Shown here one piece after another: positions 58,896-64,000 of a DNA stretch of 64,000 nucleotides. Where the stretch lies: the NCBI GenBank assembly GCA_003254925.1, contig QANZ01001133.1:24486-88485 (forward strand). The letters run 5' to 3'. Every line of letters begins with the position of its first letter. The first letter of the stretch is position 1. Both the position numbers and the translations under genes were made by a program. Below the pieces are notes generated by a model. It did no database searches. It was given only the letters and a program-made list of their open reading frames with translations, and was not told the origin of the DNA. This DNA is from Chamaecrista fasciculata. Its lineage: Eukaryota; Streptophyta; Magnoliopsida; Fabales; Fabaceae.

Positions 58896-59805
58896 CTTTT
58901 TAAAGTAAACTAATAATTTGGTCCTTGAAAGATCATTGGGCTGATAATTCGATTCCTAAAAAATTAAAATACACATTTAGTATTTGAAATATCAAAATGG
59001 TATATTTTTTAGTCTCTGAAGGATTAAAATGGTTTATGAAGTATGGACACTAGCACGGACTCGGACACATCGACTAGCTAAATTGTTAAAATTACATAAC
59101 ACGACATGACATATATTTATATATATAAAAAAATTAAGAATCCATAAATTTTGATAATTTTTTTTTAAAATTATAATATTTATTTATAATATCTATACTA
59201 TATTATATGTGTGAGGGGTGTTTTGGTTGGTCAAAATTAATTTTATTTTGAAATATTAAAAGAGGAAAAAATATAGATAATGGGAGAGAGAAAATAGTAG
59301 ATGAGATTTAACAAAGTGAAAACTTATTATTTGGTCTCTTAATTTTCACACTTCCAACAATTTAGTCCTTAAATAATAGAAATATACTATTTAATCACTG
59401 AATAACTACAAATGTCAAATCAAACGTTACATACATATTTCCGTGCCCGTTAGGGCACGGAAAGCCTCTAGTATATCATATGTGTCATTATTTTCTATTG
59501 TTTAACATGCTAAAATCACAAAAAAAAAATTGATTATATATTATGAAACTTATAAAAATGTGTTATATGAATGTCGTACGGGTGTCAAACACGAATACGT
59601 GTCCAAAACAATGACACACCATCAAAATGAAGTGTTCATGCTTCATAGAAAACGATATATTATTTAGTTCATAAAAAAGACTAATTAGTATACCGTTTTG
59701 ATTTTTCAGAGACTAAACTGTACATTTCAATATATTAAGGACCAAGTTGTCAGCTTAGTGATTTTTCAGGGACCAAATTGTTCGTTTACTCTTTTTTATT
59801 CCTTA
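58896..59805. mobile_element. foldback element Z with nested Helitron
   Basis: The left arm (aaagtaaactaataatttgg, tttagtctctgaaggatt) pairs with the right arm (tcagagactaaactgtaca, cagggaccaaattgttcg). Inner words cggactcggacacatc and gaatacgtgtcc also face each other. Arms are about 150-190 bp. The Helitron at 59192 inserted in the middle. Confidence 0.6.
59192..59471 (+). mobile_element. 280-bp non-autonomous Helitron
   Basis: The 5' end is tctatactatattatatg, directly after an A. The 3' end has a perfect hairpin (ccgtgccc gtta gggcacgg, 59451-59460 and round it), a short spacer and CTAG at 59468-59471 followed by T. TC start, CTRR end, subterminal hairpin and insertion between A and T without duplication are the Helitron hallmarks. 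Confidence 0.85.
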
Positions 59806-59810
59806 ATTTT

Positions 59811-59923
59811 ATTAGACGAAAGTACTTTTAGTACCCCGAAAGTATAGAATATGTTTCAGTTGTATCTCCAATGTTTTTTTTAAGTTAATTGTATCCTCAA
59901 AGTTTCATATTTGAGTCAATTAT
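59811..59923. mobile_element. left arm of a foldback X-family element
   Basis: gtacttttagtacccc, caatgttttttttaagttaa and catatttgagtcaattata match the X-family left arm. It is cut off at 59923, where a gggtgagcatcgg sequence (59924 onward) begins, probably another hAT-like element. Confidence 0.55.
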
Positions 59924-59967
59924 AAGGGTGAGCATCGGTCGTGTTCAGGTTAGGTATTATGGAACGA

Positions 59968-60374
59968 TAGGGATGACAATTTGGGTGGGTATTTAGGATA
60001 CTCGTCTGAATCCACCCGTAAAAAATATCTGATATTCGTCGGATACCGAATATCATATAGGGTAGTAGGGTACAGATATTGGAAAATAAAAAATCACCTA
60101 TCCGGTATCCGTCCGAAATAAACGGATAGTTAGGGTACACGGTATCCGAAACCCTATAATATAATTATTTTATTATATTTTATACATTATTTATTATATT
60201 TTTAATTAACGGATATTGGGTATCCGATATCAGATATATTTGATTTTTGAATTAGAATATTCTATCTACTCGTCAGATACCGGATATCGAATACGAATAG
60301 GATACGAATATTGGAGAGAATGAACAGATACATATAGTGATAAAATTTAGGTATTCTATCCGTTGTTATTCCTG
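59968..60374. mobile_element. 407-bp hAT MITE
   Basis: Ends tagggatgacaa and, inward from the right, caggaataacaa. 8-bp duplication tggaacga / tggaacgg at 59960-59967 and 60375-60382 (last base differs). The interior is full of ggatacc/ggtatcc words. It is nested in a second element whose left end is near 59924 and whose right end I could not place. Confidence 0.8.
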
Positions 60375-60706
60375 TGGAACGGGTTGATTATTCTTTTCAA
60401 CTTGAACTCGATTGCTAACCCATATAACCCGATAATAACGAGTTGAGTTAGGTTGCAGTCGCAATAAAAATTAATTTTAAAAAATATAAAATTAAATTGA
60501 TAAAAATATATAAATATTTATTCTACAGTGTATAATTTTCGATCAATTATTCTATAAGGTATAACTAATCACATATTGATTTTTTTAATTAAGTTTTACT
60601 ATATATATTGTTATATAAATAATTTGTATACTAAAAAATTGATATTATTTGTAACTAAATTAAATATTGTTATACTTTTAACTTTATAAATTATGCACTT
60701 ATGCGG

Positions 60707-60856
60707 GTAAATTCAAATTCCTAACGCAAGTAAATTCAAATTCTTAACGTGGCCTTCCATAGCTAACCACTTCGACCGTTAGTAAATTCAAATTCTTAAC
60801 GCCAGTAAATTCAAATTCCTGACGTGACCTTCCACAGCTAACCATATCGACCGTTA
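60707..60856. repeat. two-copy tandem repeat, period about 76 bp
   Basis: The unit taaattcaaattc...aacg...ccttcca...agctaacca..tcgaccgtta occurs at 60707-60781 and again to 60856, with an internal shorter duplication of gtaaattcaaattc. Confidence 0.75.
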
Positions 60857-60946
60857 TTTGGACAAAATGAAATTCAATTGACCTGCTTCTCCTCTCTCCT
60901 TCCAGCTTCATCACTCCGCAAGAAATTAAACCTCGCTGAGCACAAA

Positions 60947-62400
60947 ATGAAATCTCTCTCCTTCTTCTTCTTCTTCTTCCTCTGGGGTGAGATTCTCTTG
61001 GGTTTTCTTCTTCTGGGTATGATTATTAAAGAAAATCACAGATCGAAAATACTCCTAATCCCACAAATCCTCTGTTTACTTGTGGTAAGCATACTACATA
61101 TTCATTTCCTCGACATCTTTGTTTTACGTTTCTTGTTCATGGATCATATGTTTAATTCATTCGTCTCTCTTTTAACACATATCCCCATTATGCGCAACGC
61201 TTGGCTTCACCGCTTCTTGGAAAAGAGAAAGGATAGGTACGCACCCAATCTGAATCAATACACTCCAGATTCGGGTTTATTACATAGATAGGAATAGGAT
61301 AATCTCGTGTTTTGAAAAGCGATACAGGGAATTAATTTGTTGTTGTGTTGAGTTTTGTTTATTTGAAATCTCAACCTCGCTGCTCTTTTGACTTTACTTT
61401 TGTTTATTTGATTGCTTATCTTCTCATATATAACTATACTCCCTTTTCAGTAAATTTATTTCCTTAGTATACTGAAAAAGGAAATTCATAGCTGGACACT
61501 AGTCTTTGTTTTGTTTCATGCACCCGTAGGGAACATTTCTTTGTATATCTCCTGTATACATTTTTTCTCCCTTTGAGTAAGCTATGTTTGAGCTTTTATT
61601 GATCAAAAGAGTCTGATGAGAATGAGATTATGTCATGTGTAACAGATTTTTGTTGTGTGCAATTTAGTGCTATACAGTTGTAGAAATCAAAGCTTGAGGA
61701 AGTAAAGAGATATCCTTTTTGTATTATTTATTTTAATTTTGAGTCTATTGAATACAGTTGTCCACAATAACTGCTAAGTTGTTTGGCATCAAGCTAAAAC
61801 CCAAATGACAAGTTACTGAATTCTTGCCAGTTGGTTTGTCAGTGATAATAATATAATGATTTTGATTTTGATTTCTTTAAACTCTTTTTCTTAAATTAAT
61901 AAATCTCGTTCATTTGGGAACTAGGTGCTAATCTCCCATTAATGTTCTAAGGCTTACAAGACCTTAGCACCCAACGTTTGTCTGATGTGTTTAAGTTTAG
62001 AGATGGACACTTTTTGTATTCTGCACAGGCTTCCTAGATGAGAGTTGAGTTTGTCCAGCTTTTCTTGAGGACTTATTGAAGAAGTGTCCCTTTTGGATTT
62101 TCATAGGGCTGTGGTCTTTTAAGTTGGAGATTAAGTTGTATTTTTTTTTCCCTGTTGTTTGAAGAGGATGTCTTATCCACTGTTTTTCTACTTTTTTTGT
62201 TATTCTCTTTTATCTTTTCGATAAATTCTTATTTTATCATAAAAAGATCTCCTGTTAGCACTCTTGTTTTTACTTTAATCATTGGTATATTGATTTACTG
62301 ATAGTGTTTGTTTAAAAGAGGCTTGAAGTGCAAGCAAGGGATGGACCTTCTGATCCAAATGCTCTGGCCAAGTTCCTGGAAAAAAAGGCATTCGGCTGTT
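60947..62400 (+). CDS. weak gene candidate: signal-peptide exon and a downstream exon-like piece
   Basis: After a leader-like stretch, ATG at 60947 opens MKSLSFFFFFFLW, a signal-peptide-like start that meets a good donor (ctgg/ggtgag, about 60986). At 62314-62390 a clean coding-looking phrase reads LEVQARDGPSDPNALAKFLE. I could not join the two in phase with confident splice sites and I recognise no family. The frame 60878-61291 through the putative intron is AT-rich and less convincing. The hAT element at 62479 may have disrupted the rest. Confidence 0.2.
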
Positions 62401-62478
62401 TACATACTTTTTTTACTCATGCATAAGAAAATAAAACTTTCCCTGTTTTTGATTGCTTTTATTGACTAGAGGTGTTCT

Positions 62479-64000
62479 CAGGGTTGTAAATTGCGGTTGC
62501 GGCTGCGGTTGCGGTTGCGTTGCGATTACTGCGGTTGCGGGTGTTGCGTGTGTTACGATGCGGGTTGCGGTCGCTGCGGCCGTGAATTTTTTAAAAATTG
62601 AAAAAAATGTTAAATTCTAAATATTAAACATAGTAGCATACTTACAAAACAAAATAAGATATATAAGTGCATTTATATTACATAAAATCCTATCACCACA
62701 TTGTAGAATGACACGGAGGATCATAGTTTTCACTTTCGCTTTGATTATCTGTATGTCCTGTTATAAGATAGAAATTTAAGAGTCAATAATAATACTATAA
62801 TAACAATAAATGAATGAATTATTAACATAATTATACCTTGTCCAAAAATGTAGTTAAAGAATTGCCCACTAGATTGATGTTGTTCCATGGGTGGGGGTTG
62901 ATAATATGGTGGAAGTTGATAATATGATGGAGGTTGATAATATGGTTGATGATAAAATGGTGGATAACCTTGTGTACTTTGAGTTGAGTCATCAATACTA
63001 AAATTACTTAGACTTTGAGAGATATTAGAATATGAAGAATCTCCCGATATATCAATTCTTTGTCTTCGCCTAGATTGAGACTCATGTCGACTAGTTTCTC
63101 CACCTGACCTTTCAGAACGATCCCTAATAGGGAAAGATGACATTTCAATAACAAAACCTTGATTACGAATACCATAGGGAACATCTTGATACGGGTCTTG
63201 TTGTCTGTCATCATCAAAATTATCTGTACTTTCTTCATTATTGCCCTCCCCATTATCACCACCATCATCATCGCTTGGTGGACTCAAACCACCATCACCA
63301 CTATGAGTATTATCACCATTTGAATTTTCAGAATTATCATCATCTGAATCATCTCTAGGAAGCCATTCTGCATTTTGAACACCATCCAACAATGGATTTT
63401 CCCTCTCCTCAATCCATTGTGATAATGGATCATCTTCATTAAAAATGTAGTCAAGATTTATTGGATTGAAACTATTCTCGATTTCTTCTTGACTTCTTCT
63501 CCTGCTATGTCTCATTTTCAACTTCATATTGTAAAAGGTAAAGACAAGTTTTTGTAACTTTTTATATTTCAACCTATTTCTTGTCTTTGTATGGATATAG
63601 CTAAATGTGCTCCAATTCCTTTCACAATTAGTGGCTGATGTAGTTTGACTAAGTACTTTAATTGCAATTGTTTGTAGCTCAGGAGCACATGAACCATATA
63701 CTAGCCACCATTCAGCTATTTAAAAACAAAGAAGATAAATATTTTAATTATAATGTAAACATAGCAATTATAAACTTATATAAAAATTAATAACAATAAA
63801 ACATATACCAGGATTCATTTGAGACCATGCTCTTTGAGCTTGTACTGTGCCAAATGTTTCTTCCTTCTCTCGAAATAACATTAACTGTGCAATATCATAT
63901 AAAAAAACAAATATGACAACATGAATATGTAAATGCTAAATATGTAACATCATTAATTAATTGTAAAAAGTAATTTGAATGTGTGTGTATATATATATAT
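62479..64000 (-). mobile_element. hAT transposon, 3' part, continuing beyond the window
   Basis: The terminus cagggttgtaaattgcgg starts at 62479, followed by subterminal ttgcgg repeats up to about 62580. The transposase exons lie inward on the minus strand. The other end and the target duplication (expected copy of ggtgttct, 62471-62478) lie outside the window. Confidence 0.8.
62693..63884 (-). CDS. hAT transposase, C-terminal exons (partial)
   Basis: Three exons on minus, 63884-63809, 63715-62837 and 62757-62693, with GT-AG sites and matching phases. They encode LMLFREKEETFGTVQAQRAW, then the hAT dimerisation domain (EWWLVYGSCAPELQTIAIKV, TNCERNWSTFSYIHTKTRNR). A long acidic linker follows (SDDDNSENSNGDN), then a Tyr/Pro/Gln-rich stretch (YYQPPSYYQLPPYYQPP) and the end PPCHSTMW. 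The dimerisation motif is intact with no stop, so the element may be young. The catalytic N-terminal part is beyond the window. Annotated alone it could be mistaken for a host 'DUF' protein. Confidence 0.88.

Overview
This is a nuclear eudicot plant sequence: AT-rich, GT-AG introns, plant gene families and dense plant transposons. A rosid is likely from the overall look of the receptor kinase and resistance genes, but the species cannot be named from sequence alone. There is no bacterial or organellar segment.

Layout. 1-6.5 kb: an intact CLAVATA1-class LRR receptor kinase (999 aa, one intron), then AT-rich sequence. 6.5-16.5 kb: no convincing gene, but a 5'-truncated LINE with target duplication, a mini-Helitron, foldback elements and a 103-bp hairpin MITE. 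16.5-18.8 kb, minus strand: BTF3 / NAC-beta (163 aa, five coding exons, 5'UTR intron, TATA and telo-box promoter). 19-22 kb: two copies of a long-armed foldback element in opposite orientation, each with a GC-rich gene-like core. 22.7-29.4 kb, plus strand: a seven-exon gene for a 471-aa protein, probably plastid-targeted, with helical repeats and a C-terminal membrane anchor. Its introns carry a SINE, an RTE-LINE tail, a second SINE remnant and a MITE.

30-58.6 kb is a resistance-gene cluster of the CC-NB-LRR (RPP13-like) type. The first copy is intact (1205 aa). The second lacks the coiled coil and P-loop, has frameshifts and stops, and is split by a 1670-bp hAT element with a perfect 8-bp target duplication. 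The third is split by about 5.6 kb of CACTA transposon that carries fragments of host genes, one of them the C-terminus of GatB, and it also has stops and a large LRR deletion. Repeated non-coding 'tail' modules follow the copies.

58.6-64 kb is a stack of nested transposons (foldback arms, a 280-bp Helitron, a hAT MITE), a weak gene candidate, and the 3' part of a hAT transposase that runs off the window.

The host genes are not an operon and show no shared pathway: CLV1 is a meristem/peptide receptor, BTF3 acts at the ribosome, the 471-aa protein is probably plastidial, and the CNLs are immune receptors. The most unusual items are the gene-carrying CACTA insertion, the foldback family with captured cores (one copy bounded by poly(A) and a 17-bp duplication), and the tail modules of the CNL cluster. 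I did not find a clearly new biochemical system.
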